Of a stretch of DNA of 40,815 nt, positions 8,809 through 17,665 are shown in pieces. The stretch is from Maricaulis sp. Lineage in GTDB: Bacteria > Pseudomonadota > Alphaproteobacteria > Caulobacterales > Maricaulaceae. The notes under the pieces are model-generated. The model was not told the origin of the DNA. It saw only the letters and a list, made by a program, of their open reading frames with translations, and did no database searches. The translations under genes and the position numbers were made by a program. Position 1 is the first letter of the stretch, and the number at the start of each line of letters is the position of its first letter. Location: positions 1-40,815 of the forward strand of contig JAQXCQ010000112.1 of assembly GCA_029251785.1 (NCBI GenBank). The letters run 5' to 3'.

Positions 8809-9419
8809 TGTTTACCGGCATAGTTACAGACATGGGCAGGGTGCGCAAAATTTCCGGCGAAGATGTGCGCCGCTTTGAAATTGAATGTTCCTACGACGCC
8901 AGCACAATCGATCTTGGCGCATCGATCGCGCACGCCGGAGCCTGTTTGACCGTCGTGGAACGGCATCAGCAAGGCGCTAGCGGTATATTTTCCGTGGAAG
9001 TTTCACCCGAGACGTTGCGATTGACCACGCTTGGCGATCTGACCGTCGGGGATGCCGTCAATCTGGAGCGTGCCCTGAAAATAGGTGAGGAGCTCGGCGG
9101 ACATATTGTCACTGGCCATGTGGACGGTGTTGGCACGTGTGCCGCGCGAAGGACAGAGGGTGACTGGTTGATATTCACCATCAAGCCACCATCACAACTC
9201 AATCAATTCATTGCAAAAAAAGGATCCATCACGGTTGATGGTGTTTCTCTGACTGTCAATGAAGTTTCCAATGACAGCTTCGATTTGATGATTATTCCAC
9301 ACACAGCACAGCAAACAACACTGGGAAAATTGCAGGCCGGAGAGCGGGTAAACCTTGAGATCGACCTCATGGCGCGCTACGCCGCGCGCTTGAGCCAGTT
9401 CTCGGAGAACCCAGGTTGA
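8808..9419 (+). CDS. ribE: Riboflavin synthase, alpha subunit
   Basis: Dismutates two 6,7-dimethyl-8-ribityllumazine molecules to riboflavin plus the pyrimidine precursor. It has 203 residues with the two lumazine-binding repeats: MFTGIVTDMGRV at the start of the first, then GHIVTGHVDGVG opening the second near residue 97, and VDGVSLTVNEV near 145. Length and the MFTGIV start are typical. The ATG directly follows, with one-base overlap, the ribD stop (CTGATG), and its own stop overlaps the next start, so the riboflavin genes are translationally coupled. Confidence 0.96.
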   Translation: MFTGIVTDMGRVRKISGEDVRRFEIECSYDASTIDLGASIAHAGACLTVVERHQQGASGIFSVEVSPETLRLTTLGDLTVGDAVNLERALKIGEELGGHIVTGHVDGVGTCAARRTEGDWLIFTIKPPSQLNQFIAKKGSITVDGVSLTVNEVSNDSFDLMIIPHTAQQTTLGKLQAGERVNLEIDLMARYAARLSQFSENPG

Positions 9420-10537
9420 GCGATATACCCCTTTCACCCATTGAGGACGTCATCGAAGACGCTCGCAATGGACGCATGTTCATTCTTGTCGATGCAGAAG
9501 ATCGCGAGAATGAGGGTGATCTCATCATTCCGGCGAAATACGCCACGCCCGACGCGATAAATTTCATGGCCCGTTTTGGCCGTGGACTGATCTGCCTGTC
9601 GATGAGCCAGGAGCGGGCCGATGTTCTCGACCTCAAGCTCATGTCTTCGGAAAATCGGACCCGGCACCAAACAGCCTTCACGGTTTCTATCGAAGCCAAG
9701 GAGGGCGTTACCACCGGTATTTCAGCCCATGATCGCGCGCGCACCATCGAGGTGGCGACAGATCCATCGCGAAATGCAGAAGATATTGTATCCCCGGGTC
9801 ATGTGTTTCCGCTGGTTGCGCGTGATGGCGGAGTATTGGTGCGTGCCGGGCATACTGAAGCAGCGGTTGATATCGCGCGCCTCGCCGGCTCGGGTGACTC
9901 AGGCGTGATTTGTGAAATCATGAATGAAGACGGGACGATGGCGCGACTTCCCGACCTCATTGCCTTCGCGCAATTGCATGGTTTGAAGATCGGCACCATC
10001 GAGGATTTGATCGCCTATCGCCGTCGCAATGACCGCTTTATAGAACGCCGTCTCGAGACAAATATTGAGAGTGAATGGGGCGGCCCGTTCAAAATGGTGT
10101 TATTTCGCAATACGCTCGACGGGTCCGAGCATGTGGCGCTTGTAAAGGGTATGCCATCGCCGGAGGCACCGACACAGGTTCGCATGCACAAGGTCAGCTT
10201 TGTTGATGACGTCCTTAACGCCGCGGGAGGACGGGGAGCGCTGGTAGAGCAGGGCATTCGCGCTCTTGGCTCGGCGGAGGGAGCAGCGGTTATGGTTTTG
10301 ATCCGTGAAACCAGCGACACCGCCATCGCTGAACGTCTCGGCGTAAAGCCCGTTCTTGCCGATGGCGAGCGGGAAGCGAAACGCCTACGCGAATACGGCG
10401 TCGGTGCACAAATACTTCTAGATCTCGGTGTCCGAGAAATGATCTTGCTCAGCACAACCCCGCAAACGATCGTTGGCCTGGAAGGTTACGGCTTGAGTAT
10501 CAGCGAAGAACGCCATTTCCCCGAGGACGCTCAATGA
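9416..10537 (+). CDS. ribB: DHBP synthase with a degenerate GTP cyclohydrolase II-like domain
   Basis: A 373-residue protein. Residues 1-205 are 3,4-dihydroxy-2-butanone 4-phosphate synthase, with VDAEDRENEGDL near 25-36, GHTEAAVDIARLAG near 148 and GVICEIM near 165. Residues 210-370 have the RibA fold outline (EHVALVKG, then KVSFVDDVL), but the zinc cysteines (the ECLTGD and RCDCG segments of RibA) and the catalytic HRQEGRGIG-like segment are missing. So this half should not make GTP cyclohydrolase II; this is the known RibBX-like form of alphaproteobacteria. The start is TTG at 9416, overlapping the ribE stop, with GGAG about 9 bases upstream; the first 20 residues match the family, so the TTG is preferred to ATG 9476. 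A true RibA must be encoded elsewhere. Confidence 0.9.
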   Translation: MSDIPLSPIEDVIEDARNGRMFILVDAEDRENEGDLIIPAKYATPDAINFMARFGRGLICLSMSQERADVLDLKLMSSENRTRHQTAFTVSIEAKEGVTTGISAHDRARTIEVATDPSRNAEDIVSPGHVFPLVARDGGVLVRAGHTEAAVDIARLAGSGDSGVICEIMNEDGTMARLPDLIAFAQLHGLKIGTIEDLIAYRRRNDRFIERRLETNIESEWGGPFKMVLFRNTLDGSEHVALVKGMPSPEAPTQVRMHKVSFVDDVLNAAGGRGALVEQGIRALGSAEGAAVMVLIRETSDTAIAERLGVKPVLADGEREAKRLREYGVGAQILLDLGVREMILLSTTPQTIVGLEGYGLSISEERHFPEDAQ

Positions 10538-10965
10538 CCCTGTCTCCTGTTTTAATCGTCGCCGGTGATTTTTACCGCGACATCGCCCAGCCGATGATTG
10601 ATGGCGCAAGCAAGGCGCTGGACGACGCTAAGCTTCCATATGAGCTTGTCACCGTGCCGGGTGCGCTGGAAATCCCCGGCGCGATTGCCCAAGCAGAACT
10701 CGCCGGCGCCGATTATGCCGGCTATATCGCGCTCGGGTGTGTTATCCGCGGCGAGACCACACACTATGATTATGTATGCGGTGAAAGTGCGCGTGGCTTG
10801 ATGGAACTGTCTTTGGGTGGCGTTCCTGTGGGTAATGGCATACTGACAGTCGAAAATCGCGATCAGGCGATGGCGCGCGCCGTTGAAAAAAATAAGGGAG
10901 CCGATGCGGCTCAAGCCTGCATATCCTTGATGGCGCTGCGCACTAAATTCGAGAAATCAGCATGA
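10534..10965 (+). CDS. ribH: 6,7-dimethyl-8-ribityllumazine synthase
   Basis: Lumazine synthase, 143 residues, joining the pyrimidine and the butanone phosphate to make the ribE substrate. Landmarks: the N-terminal strand SPVLIVAGDFY, VPGALEIPGAI near residue 41, and the catalytic-loop YIALGCVIRGETTHYDYVCGES near 64-86 (given by its ends), with the His of THYDYV as the general acid/base. It overlaps ribBA by four bases (ATGA) and nusB by four bases at its end. The conserved ribH-nusB pair supports the call. Confidence 0.96.
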   Translation: MTLSPVLIVAGDFYRDIAQPMIDGASKALDDAKLPYELVTVPGALEIPGAIAQAELAGADYAGYIALGCVIRGETTHYDYVCGESARGLMELSLGGVPVGNGILTVENRDQAMARAVEKNKGADAAQACISLMALRTKFEKSA

Positions 10966-11441
10966 CGCAAAAAAAAGAGAACAGCTCCGATAAGCGCGCG
11001 CGTTTGCGTCGCGCTGCGCGTTTGGCTTCTGTCCAGGCTCTTTATCAAATGGAGATCTCTGGTCGTGGCGCGACCGAGGTGATCCGTGAATTTTGTGATC
11101 ACCGCTTTGCCGAGGATGCCCAGAGCACGGAAAGTGTTGAGACCGACCAGCCGTTTTTTGAATCACTCGTCGCGGGCGTGGTTGAGAGGCAAGCCGTCGT
11201 CGACGTGGCGATAGACGAATTGCTGGCGGATGGTTGGCGTTTGCAAAGACTAGACGCGACTGTTCGTGCTATTTTGCGCTCCGGTGGCTACGAATTGTTC
11301 CACCGCAATGATGTCCCCGCCCGTGTTGTGATCGATGAATATGTTGAAGTCGCCAATGCGTTTTTCGAGGGATCTGAACCCAAGTTTATCAATGCTGCGC
11401 TCGATAATTGCGCGCGCAAGGCCCGTCCCGGCGAGCTCTAG
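10962..11441 (+). CDS. nusB: Transcription antitermination factor NusB
   Basis: NusB, 159 residues, which with NusE (S10) binds boxA RNA during rRNA antitermination. The N-terminus is basic (KRARLRRAARLASVQALYQME) as expected for the RNA-binding arginine-rich helix. The C-terminal helical half has TVRAILRSGGYELFH near residue 103, PARVVIDEYVEVANAF near 121 and the closing FINAALDNCAR. It overlaps the ribH stop by four bases and lies 3 bases before thiL, a classic order. Confidence 0.95.
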   Translation: MTQKKENSSDKRARLRRAARLASVQALYQMEISGRGATEVIREFCDHRFAEDAQSTESVETDQPFFESLVAGVVERQAVVDVAIDELLADGWRLQRLDATVRAILRSGGYELFHRNDVPARVVIDEYVEVANAFFEGSEPKFINAALDNCARKARPGEL

Positions 11442-11444
11442 GGG

Positions 11445-12413
11445 ATGTCTGCTGGAGAGGAGTTCACCTATATTCGCGAGCACCTTGTTCCACTAACCGA
11501 GTGCAATCCTGGTGCTTTGGGTTTGCAAGATGATGCCGCGATCCTGACGCCGACACCCGATCACGAAATCGTTTTGTGTTCCGACATGTTGATTGCGGGT
11601 GTGCATTTTCTGGAATCCGATGGGTTGGACCAGATTGCACAGCGGGCCCTCCGGACGAATTTGTCAGACCTCGCGGCGATGGGAGCGCGGCCGATCGGCT
11701 ATTTGTGCTCAATCGCGTGGCCGGCGGGGGCAACGCCGAGCGACCGAGAAAACTTCGCTCAGGGATTGGCGGCCGCGCAATCCGTTTACAATTTGGTTTT
11801 GCTTGGTGGAGATACAACGTGCTCGGCAGGCCCTCTGGTCATTTCCATGACCCTGTATGGCGAAGTTGCGACTGGAACCGCCCTGCGCCGGGATCAAGCG
11901 CTTGACGGCCATGATGTTTGGGTTACCGGAACAATTGGCGATGCGGTGCTCGGCCTTTCGATCGCGAAGGGGGAATTGGATCCTCATCCCGCCTTGCTGA
12001 AACGCTACCAATTTCCCGACGCGCGGGTTGAGACTGGCATGGCTTTAAGTGGGCTCGCCAGTGCGTGTATTGATATTTCCGACGGCCTTGTAGCCGACGC
12101 TGCGCATCTGGCAGCGGCCAGCGGCAAATCCATCGAAATTGAAGCCACGATGATTCCGTTCAGCGACCCGGCTCTGCTGTGGCTGGAGAATGAAGGCCAG
12201 GCAGGTCTCGAGAGCCTCATAACCGGTGGCGATGACTATGAGTTACTGTTTACCGCCCCAAATAATAATGCTGCCTCCATTTTGGCCCTTCAGGAGGAAA
12301 TCGGTGCCCCAATAAGTTGGATTGGCAGTGTGTCACAGGGTGCCGGCGTGACATTCCGTGATGACATGGGGCAATTGCTGACAATTGAATCAAGCGGATT
12401 TACGCATTTTTGA
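11445..12413 (+). CDS. thiL: Thiamine-monophosphate kinase
   Basis: Phosphorylates thiamine monophosphate to the active diphosphate with ATP. It has 322 residues, as usual. Motifs: the acidic N-terminal QDDAAIL near 27, SDMLIAGVHF near 46, the family core LSDLAAMGARPIGYL near 73, LLGGDTTCSAGP near 118, CIDISDGLVADAAHLA near 207 and TGGDDYELLFT near 258, which bind Mg-ATP and TMP. It starts 3 bases after nusB and closes the operon. No thiamine riboswitch precedes it, consistent with its internal operon position. Confidence 0.95.
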   Translation: MSAGEEFTYIREHLVPLTECNPGALGLQDDAAILTPTPDHEIVLCSDMLIAGVHFLESDGLDQIAQRALRTNLSDLAAMGARPIGYLCSIAWPAGATPSDRENFAQGLAAAQSVYNLVLLGGDTTCSAGPLVISMTLYGEVATGTALRRDQALDGHDVWVTGTIGDAVLGLSIAKGELDPHPALLKRYQFPDARVETGMALSGLASACIDISDGLVADAAHLAAASGKSIEIEATMIPFSDPALLWLENEGQAGLESLITGGDDYELLFTAPNNNAASILALQEEIGAPISWIGSVSQGAGVTFRDDMGQLLTIESSGFTHF

Positions 12414-12452
12414 CCGGATATCCGTATGGTGACCTCATTCAAAGAGGTAATT

Positions 12453-12950
12453 ATGCGATTTTTTCTGGCACTCATTCTATCGCTTGGTTTCGGATCCACG
12501 GCATTCGCATCGGGCGAAGGTGGTGGTGGTGAAGAATCACCATCGTCGAATAGCTCCAATAATAACCTTGTCTTGAATTTTACGATGCCCGGCGCTGAGG
12601 TCGTCGCAGAGGAAATCGATGAGGGGCCGGATGATCCGCGGGTGATTATTTTGCCGACGGTCGTCGTGCCCATGTCAAACAATTCTCGACTGACCGGATT
12701 TGCCTTTCTCCGGGTGCATTGGCGCGTCGGTGATAATGTTGATATTTGGGCGGCCCGCGGGCGGGCCCAATTCGCCCTCGATGCCCTTGTCAGAACGGGT
12801 TACGGCAACGTTTTGTCAAATGAATCCGGGACCGCGATTGAACATGATCGGGCGGCGGAGTTATGGGCAGAAACCCTGGTCGACTTGTTTGGTGAGTCCT
12901 GGGTCGACACGGTGGAAGTCGTCGGCAATGACATGCGAATGGTCCACTGA
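12453..12950 (+). CDS. Exported protein of unknown function, weakly FliL-like
   Basis: About 165 residues. It begins with a signal peptide (MRFFLALILSLGFGSTAFASG, cleavage probably after AFA), then a Gly/Glu/Ser/Asn-rich linker and a folded domain from about residue 60. That domain (VIILPTVVVPMSNNSRL, then GFAFLRVHWRVG, then a helix-rich ELWAETLVDLFGESWVDTVEVV) recalls the order of a FliL-type periplasmic domain, with a strand, a VNL-like turn and a final helix-strand, but the match is weak and I do not assert it. ATG 12453 has AGAGG upstream; the frame extends to 12426. It follows thiL by 39 bases and precedes hppA. Confidence 0.7.
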   Translation: MRFFLALILSLGFGSTAFASGEGGGGEESPSSNSSNNNLVLNFTMPGAEVVAEEIDEGPDDPRVIILPTVVVPMSNNSRLTGFAFLRVHWRVGDNVDIWAARGRAQFALDALVRTGYGNVLSNESGTAIEHDRAAELWAETLVDLFGESWVDTVEVVGNDMRMVH

Positions 12951-13144
12951 ATCGCCGTATTTTAGGGCGAAAACCTAATCCATCCACAACCTAACAGACA
13001 CTGCGCATTGCACGGCGCCATGGCTTTATGCATAGTCCGAACCGCTTTGGGGAGGGCATTATACGGTCGGCGTGATTCTCGCGCTTTTGCCTTCCCTTGT
13101 TTCTTCCATCGACCTTTCCGAAGTGAACAACGGGGCTACCAGCC

Positions 13145-15232
13145 ATGAACATGCTTATGCTGGCCATCGCAGCTGCCGCTCTTGCCATCATCTACGGTGT
13201 CGTACAGGCACAAAGACTGATGAAAGAGGACGCCGGTTCCGACAAGATGCAGGAAATTGCATCGGCTATCCAAGAAGGCGCTAACGCCTATCTCAATCGT
13301 CAATACACAACCATCGCCATGGTCGGCGCTGCTGTTGCCATTCTGATCGCACTCATTCCGGCCTTTGGCCTGTTGGTTGCGGTTGGTTTTGTCATCGGTG
13401 CTGTCCTCTCAGGTGCAGCCGGTTTCGCCGGCATGCTGATTTCGGTTCGTGCCAATGTCCGTACCACGCAAGCCGCGAGTAAAAGCTTGTCTGGCGGCCT
13501 GGATATCGCCTTCCGTTCCGGTGCCATCACCGGAATGTTTGTGGCGGGTTTCGCGCTCATCGGCGTCGCAGGATACTACTGGGTCCTCACCGACATGATG
13601 GGCATGGAACCCAATAGCCGAACTGTGATCAACGCGCTTGTCGCGCTGGGTTTCGGTGCGTCCTTGATTTCCATCTTTGCGCGTCTCGGCGGCGGTATCT
13701 TCACCAAGGGTGCAGATGTTGGCGGCGACATGGTTGGCAAGATCGAAGCTGGTATTCCTGAAGATGATCCCCGTAACGCTGCGACGATCGCCGATAATGT
13801 TGGCGATAACGTCGGTGATTGCGCCGGTATGGCAGCGGACTTGTTCGAGACCTATGCAGTAACAATTGTTGCCACCATGGTTCTCGCCTCAATCTACTTC
13901 ACGGGTGAAAATGGGGCTGCCATGATGCTCTACCCGCTGGCAATCGCCGCGGCGTGCATCGTGACGTCAATTATCGGCACCTTCTTCGTCAGCCTCGGCA
14001 AGGGCACCAATGTTATGGGTGCGCTCTACAAGGGCTTGATCGCGGCTGGTGTGCTGTCGATCGGTGCTTTGTGGTACGTCACATCAGCAGTCGTCGGAAT
14101 GGGCGAGCTGGGTGAAGTCGGTGGCGTCATGGTCACTGGACAGGCTCTGTTTTATTGCGGACTGATCGGTCTTGCAGTGACAGGCGCCATCATCTGGGTC
14201 ACCGAGTATTACACCGGCACAGAATATCGTCCGGTACGCTCGGTTGCTGCAGCGTCTGAATCCGGACACGGCACCAATGTGATCCAGGGTCTGGCTGTCT
14301 CTCTTGAAGCGACTGCCATGCCAGCGATCATCATTATCGCCGGCATTTTGGCCACCTACACGATGGCCGGCCTATTTGGTATTGCGATCTCCGTGACAAC
14401 CATGCTGGCACTCGCTGGCTTGATCGTTGCGCTGGATGCCTTTGGTCCAGTGACCGACAATGCCGGCGGTATCGCCGAGATGGCCGGTCTGCCTGAGGAC
14501 GTTCGCAACACTACAGACACGCTTGATGCGGTGGGGAACACGACAAAGGCTGTCACCAAGGGTTATGCGATCGGTTCTGCCGGTCTTGGTGCCCTGGTAC
14601 TGTTTGCGGCCTACACAGCCGACGTTGAGCACCTGCTCGGCATTCACCCGGATTTCTCGCTTGAGAACCCGTATGTGATTGTTGGTCTGCTGTTTGGTGG
14701 TCTTCTGCCTTACCTGTTTGGTGGCATGTCGATGATGGCTGTGGGTCGTGCTGCGGCGTCCGTCGTCACCGAGGTTCGCCGTCAGTTCAAGGAAATCCCG
14801 GGCATTATGGAATATAAGGCGAAGCCAGATTATGGCCGCGCTGTTGATATCCTGACGCGCTCGGCGATCAAGGAAATGATCGTACCTTCGTTATTGCCGG
14901 TTCTCTCTCCAATCGTCCTGTATTTCGCCATTACGGCGTTGGCAGGTCAGGAGCAGGGTCTTGCAGCGCTGGGTGCGATGCTCCTGGGTGTTATCGTCAA
15001 CGGTCTCTTCGTGGCTGTGTCCATGACCGTCGGTGGCGGTGCTTGGGATAACGCCAAAAAGTACATCGAAGACGGTGCTCACGGCGGTAAGGGCTCTGAA
15101 GCCCACAAAGCATCGATCACCGGTGACACAGTTGGCGATCCTTATAAGGATACAGCTGGCCCAGCGGTTAATCCGATGATCAAGATCACGAACATCGTTG
15201 CACTGCTTCTACTGGCGGCACTTGCCGGTTGA
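13145..15232 (+). CDS. hppA: Membrane proton-pumping pyrophosphatase, K+-independent type
   Basis: Integral membrane pyrophosphatase, 695 residues and about 16 hydrophobic helices, which hydrolyses PPi and pumps H+. The PPi/Mg sites are intact: [21 protein letters not shown] near residue 195 (by its ends), then [31 protein letters not shown] near 357, [18 protein letters not shown] near 433 and the C-terminal [14 protein letters not shown] and [18 protein letters not shown]. In [10 protein letters not shown] near residue 463 the diagnostic residue is Lys, not Ala, which marks the K+-independent H+-pumping subclass. It is flanked downstream by two strong hairpins. It lets the cell recover energy from PPi made in biosynthesis. 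Confidence 0.96.
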   Translation: MNMLMLAIAAAALAIIYGVVQAQRLMKEDAGSDKMQEIASAIQEGANAYLNRQYTTIAMVGAAVAILIALIPAFGLLVAVGFVIGAVLSGAAGFAGMLISVRANVRTTQAASKSLSGGLDIAFRSGAITGMFVAGFALIGVAGYYWVLTDMMGMEPNSRTVINALVALGFGASLISIFARLGGGIFTKGADVGGDMVGKIEAGIPEDDPRNAATIADNVGDNVGDCAGMAADLFETYAVTIVATMVLASIYFTGENGAAMMLYPLAIAAACIVTSIIGTFFVSLGKGTNVMGALYKGLIAAGVLSIGALWYVTSAVVGMGELGEVGGVMVTGQALFYCGLIGLAVTGAIIWVTEYYTGTEYRPVRSVAAASESGHGTNVIQGLAVSLEATAMPAIIIIAGILATYTMAGLFGIAISVTTMLALAGLIVALDAFGPVTDNAGGIAEMAGLPEDVRNTTDTLDAVGNTTKAVTKGYAIGSAGLGALVLFAAYTADVEHLLGIHPDFSLENPYVIVGLLFGGLLPYLFGGMSMMAVGRAAASVVTEVRRQFKEIPGIMEYKAKPDYGRAVDILTRSAIKEMIVPSLLPVLSPIVLYFAITALAGQEQGLAALGAMLLGVIVNGLFVAVSMTVGGGAWDNAKKYIEDGAHGGKGSEAHKASITGDTVGDPYKDTAGPAVNPMIKITNIVALLLLAALAG

Positions 15233-15240
15233 TAGGGATC

Positions 15241-15267
15241 GCGGGCGGACGCCGAACGTCCGCCCGC
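15241..15267 (+). terminator. 11-bp hairpin after hppA
   Basis: Perfect 11-bp stem GCGGGCGGACG (15241-15251) / CGTCCGCCCGC (15257-15267) with loop CCGAA, starting 8 bases after the hppA stop. The following sequence (TTATCC) has only a short T tract, so it may act as a 3'-end stabiliser or with the second hairpin. Confidence 0.6.
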
Positions 15268-15301
15268 TTATCCATTCGGCATCATTGCCGGATATGCATA
15301 G

Positions 15302-15334
15302 AAAAAGCCCCGGTCGATAGACCGGGGCTTTTTT
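15302..15334. terminator. Bidirectional intrinsic terminator between hppA and bamE
   Basis: Stem GCCCCGGTC (15307-15315) / GACCGGGGC (15320-15328), loop GATA, flanked by AAAAA on the left and TTTTTT on the right. The A and T tracts can pair too, giving a 14-bp helix. It serves both hppA and the convergent bamE. Confidence 0.9.
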
Positions 15335-15357
15335 AATCTCGTGATTTTCTGAACGTT

Positions 15358-15852
15358 TTACTGATCCCGACGAGGACCACCCGCGCCGCCTGGCAGGTTT
15401 TGTTCGCCGCCAAATTGATCGGGCTGGACCCGGCCGATATTACCAAGCAACTGCTCGAGCAAAGTCAGCTCACGGCCACGTGTTGGCGTTTCGCGATCAG
15501 CATAGGCGACCAAACGTCCGTCCTCCATGCCATATTCGATGACTTCGGACACAACGCCTGTATCATTGAAGCTGACCGCAATAATGCGACGGTCACGCGT
15601 AGCTGGGCGCAGATAGGCGAGTGATTCTCGTGTCGCCGAGATGTAATACCAGGTATCTTCCTCGAACGTGCCTCGTGAGGAAGGATTGCCCAAACGCGCC
15701 AGGACCGTGGCCTGTGTATCTTCGGCTGCGACAATGGTTGGCTCTTCGCCAACACTGTAGCGATACCCATGAGCTCTCAATACTGGATTGCACGCTGTCG
15801 CGCCAAATGCGCAGGCTGCGAGCAAGACTGAAATTCGAACGCGACGTGTCAT
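15358..15852 (-). CDS. bamE: Outer membrane assembly lipoprotein, BamE/OmlA family
   Basis: A 164-residue lipoprotein. The N-terminal signal (MTRRVRISVLLAACAFGATAC, given here to the lipid Cys) has a plausible lipobox ATAC at residue 21. The BamE (SmpA/OmlA) domain follows: EDTQATVLARLGNPSSRGTF near 43-62, then TWYYISATRESLAYL near 67, and a strand pair RRIIAVSFNDTGVVSEVIEYG. BamE helps the BAM complex insert outer-membrane beta-barrels. The C-terminus carries a Gly/Gln-rich tail (GGEQNLPGGAGGPRRDQ) of unknown role. ATG at 15852 has AGGGAG upstream. In related genomes this gene is divergent from the chaperone-plsX group, exactly as here. Confidence 0.9.
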   Translation of the reverse strand: MTRRVRISVLLAACAFGATACNPVLRAHGYRYSVGEEPTIVAAEDTQATVLARLGNPSSRGTFEEDTWYYISATRESLAYLRPATRDRRIIAVSFNDTGVVSEVIEYGMEDGRLVAYADRETPTRGRELTLLEQLLGNIGRVQPDQFGGEQNLPGGAGGPRRDQ

Positions 15853-15891
15853 GGCAACTCCCTGGGACCGTAACCGGCCTGATCTGCATTC

Positions 15892-15919
15892 TTGACCTAG
15901 CCAAGCTGACGCTTAGCTT
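15892..15919 (+). promoter_or_regulatory. Candidate sigma-70-type promoter for the bc1 chaperone gene
   Basis: TTGACC (15892-15897), 16-base spacer, TAGCTT (15914-15919), about 30 bases before the chaperone ATG. The -35 is good, the -10 is weak. Prediction only. Confidence 0.4.
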
Positions 15920-15949
15920 CAAGCCCGAAGATGAGGGAGGCCCGAACAC

Positions 15950-16513
15950 ATGTTGACCAAATTGTTTCGCACTCGGCCAGAAAAGACAACAGCCAAAGCG
16001 CTGCACGACGCTATTGTTGCAGCGTCACGGACCAGAGAACTTTATGCAGACCTCGCGGTGCCGGACACGCTGGAGGGTCGGTTTGAGCTGGTTTTGCTGC
16101 ATGCTGCCCTGGTTATTGATGTTTTGCGAGATGGCGAAGATCCCGAAGCTGTCAAAATTAGTCAGCTGGTTTTCGACTATATGTTCGAGGATTTTGACAT
16201 CGCGATGCGTGAGATGGGGGTCGGAGATTCCGGGGTAGGCAAGAAAATCCGGTTTATGGCGGAGGGATTTTACGGTCGAGCCCAGGGTTATACCGACGCA
16301 CTGGCAGCCGATGATAGCACCGAAGCGGCGGGCGACAATTCGAGCAATGAAGCACTCAGCCTGGTCTTGGCGCGCAATGTCTACGCGACGGAAACGGTCT
16401 CCGATGCGCCCATTGGGCTGGCACGCTATGTTCGTCAATCGTATATCAGTCTTCATAATCAGGGCCCCAGGGCGCTGGCGGATGGGGCATCACCGGCATT
16501 CGCGACACTTTGA
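15950..16513 (+). CDS. Ubiquinol-cytochrome c chaperone (CBP3/UQCC1-like)
   Basis: A 187-residue protein of the Ubiq_cyt_C_chap family, related to mitochondrial Cbp3/UQCC1, which assists assembly of cytochrome b in the bc1 complex. Matching segments are the N-terminal AKALHDAIVAASRTRELYADLAVPDTLEGRFEL (by its ends), LLHAALVIDVLR near 48, FDYMFEDFDIAMREMGVGDSGVGKKI near 82 and MAEGFYGRAQGYTDAL near 113. The C-terminal half ends in a helix (LARYVRQSYISL). ATG 15950 follows GAGGGAGGCC. It is divergent from bamE. In many alphaproteobacteria a YceD (DUF177) gene follows before plsX; here the gap to plsX is only 96 bases and holds no such gene. Confidence 0.88.
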   Translation: MLTKLFRTRPEKTTAKALHDAIVAASRTRELYADLAVPDTLEGRFELVLLHAALVIDVLRDGEDPEAVKISQLVFDYMFEDFDIAMREMGVGDSGVGKKIRFMAEGFYGRAQGYTDALAADDSTEAAGDNSSNEALSLVLARNVYATETVSDAPIGLARYVRQSYISLHNQGPRALADGASPAFATL

Positions 16514-16609
16514 GCGAGGTTTAGAACGCTTGCATATCGAAATTCATCGGCTAATGTCCGCGCTCTTTCAGCGGGGCGCGAGCCCGTCGGGAACGATGGG
16601 CATTATCCT

Positions 16610-17665
16610 ATGACCGGTATTTCAACGATTTCCATCGACGCTATGGGCGGGGACATCGGCCCTCAGGCTGTTGTTGAAGGTATCGGGTATGCGCTCAAGC
16701 GCTGGCCTGATCGCAAGGCGAATTACTTGCTTCATGGCGATGAAGCGCACCTTCAGCCGCTCCTTGAATTGCACCCGGCGGTCGCTGCCGTATCTGAAAT
16801 CCGCCACACACCCACATCGGTCACGATGACGGCAAAGCCCAGTGAGGCGGTGCGTCGCGCCCGTGGCTCTTCAATGTGGAACGCTATTCAATGCGTGAAA
16901 TCCGGGGAAGCCAGCGCAATTGTATCCTCGGGTAATACCGGCGCCCTCATGGCGATTTCTAAAGTGATACTGCGCATGAAAAAAGGTGTGCACCGCCCGG
17001 CGATATCTGCAAATTGGCCCACACCGACCGGCCATACCGTCGTGCTGGACGTTGGTGCAAATATTTCATGTGGTGCGACGCAATTGGTAGAATTCGCCAT
17101 TATGGGGGAGGCCTATCATCAGGCCTGTTTCGGCGATGGCGACCCCAAGGTTGGTCTACTCAATGTTGGCCAGGAAGAACTCAAGGGAAATGACACGGTC
17201 CGCGAGGCCGATAGTCTCATCCGGAATGCCAATCTGGACATGAACTATATTGGTTTTATCGAGGGTAATGACATCAGTGCAGGGCATATTGATGTGGTCG
17301 TAACCGATGGTTTCACGGGCAATATTGCGTTGAAAGCCGCCGAGGGCACCGCCAAGCTTGTTGCGGGTTTTGTTCGTGATGCACTAACAAGTTCCCTCCT
17401 TGCCAAACTGGCCGCCGGTTTATTGTCGCTCGGCGCGTTGGATCGCTTGCGCCGCCGTATGGACCCCCGCCACATGAATGGTGGAGTCTTGCTCGGCCTT
17501 AAGGGAATTGTGGTCAAGAGCCACGGTGGCTCCGACGGTGAGGGTTTCGCCTCCGCACTGGGTCTGTCTTTATTGCTTTCCAAAAGCAATTTCATGCAGG
17601 CTATTCGCAATAATTTGGATAAGTTCGCTAGCGCGCACGACCAGGACAATAACGCACAGTCATGA
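16610..17665 (+). CDS. plsX: Phosphate acyltransferase PlsX
   Basis: Converts acyl-ACP to acyl phosphate for phospholipid synthesis. 351 residues. Landmarks: ISIDAMGGDIGPQAVVEG at residues 7-24, VTMTAKPSEAVRRARGSSMW near 71, SGNTGALMAISKVIL near 104, PTPTGHTVVLDVGANI near 132, LLNVGQEELKGND near 177, VVVTDGFTGNIALKAAEG near 223. The ATG at 16610 lacks a strong ribosome binding site but gives the canonical N-terminus. The four-base overlap with fabH (ATGA) shows coupling, the usual plsX-fabH order. Confidence 0.95.
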   Translation: MTGISTISIDAMGGDIGPQAVVEGIGYALKRWPDRKANYLLHGDEAHLQPLLELHPAVAAVSEIRHTPTSVTMTAKPSEAVRRARGSSMWNAIQCVKSGEASAIVSSGNTGALMAISKVILRMKKGVHRPAISANWPTPTGHTVVLDVGANISCGATQLVEFAIMGEAYHQACFGDGDPKVGLLNVGQEELKGNDTVREADSLIRNANLDMNYIGFIEGNDISAGHIDVVVTDGFTGNIALKAAEGTAKLVAGFVRDALTSSLLAKLAAGLLSLGALDRLRRRMDPRHMNGGVLLGLKGIVVKSHGGSDGEGFASALGLSLLLSKSNFMQAIRNNLDKFASAHDQDNNAQS

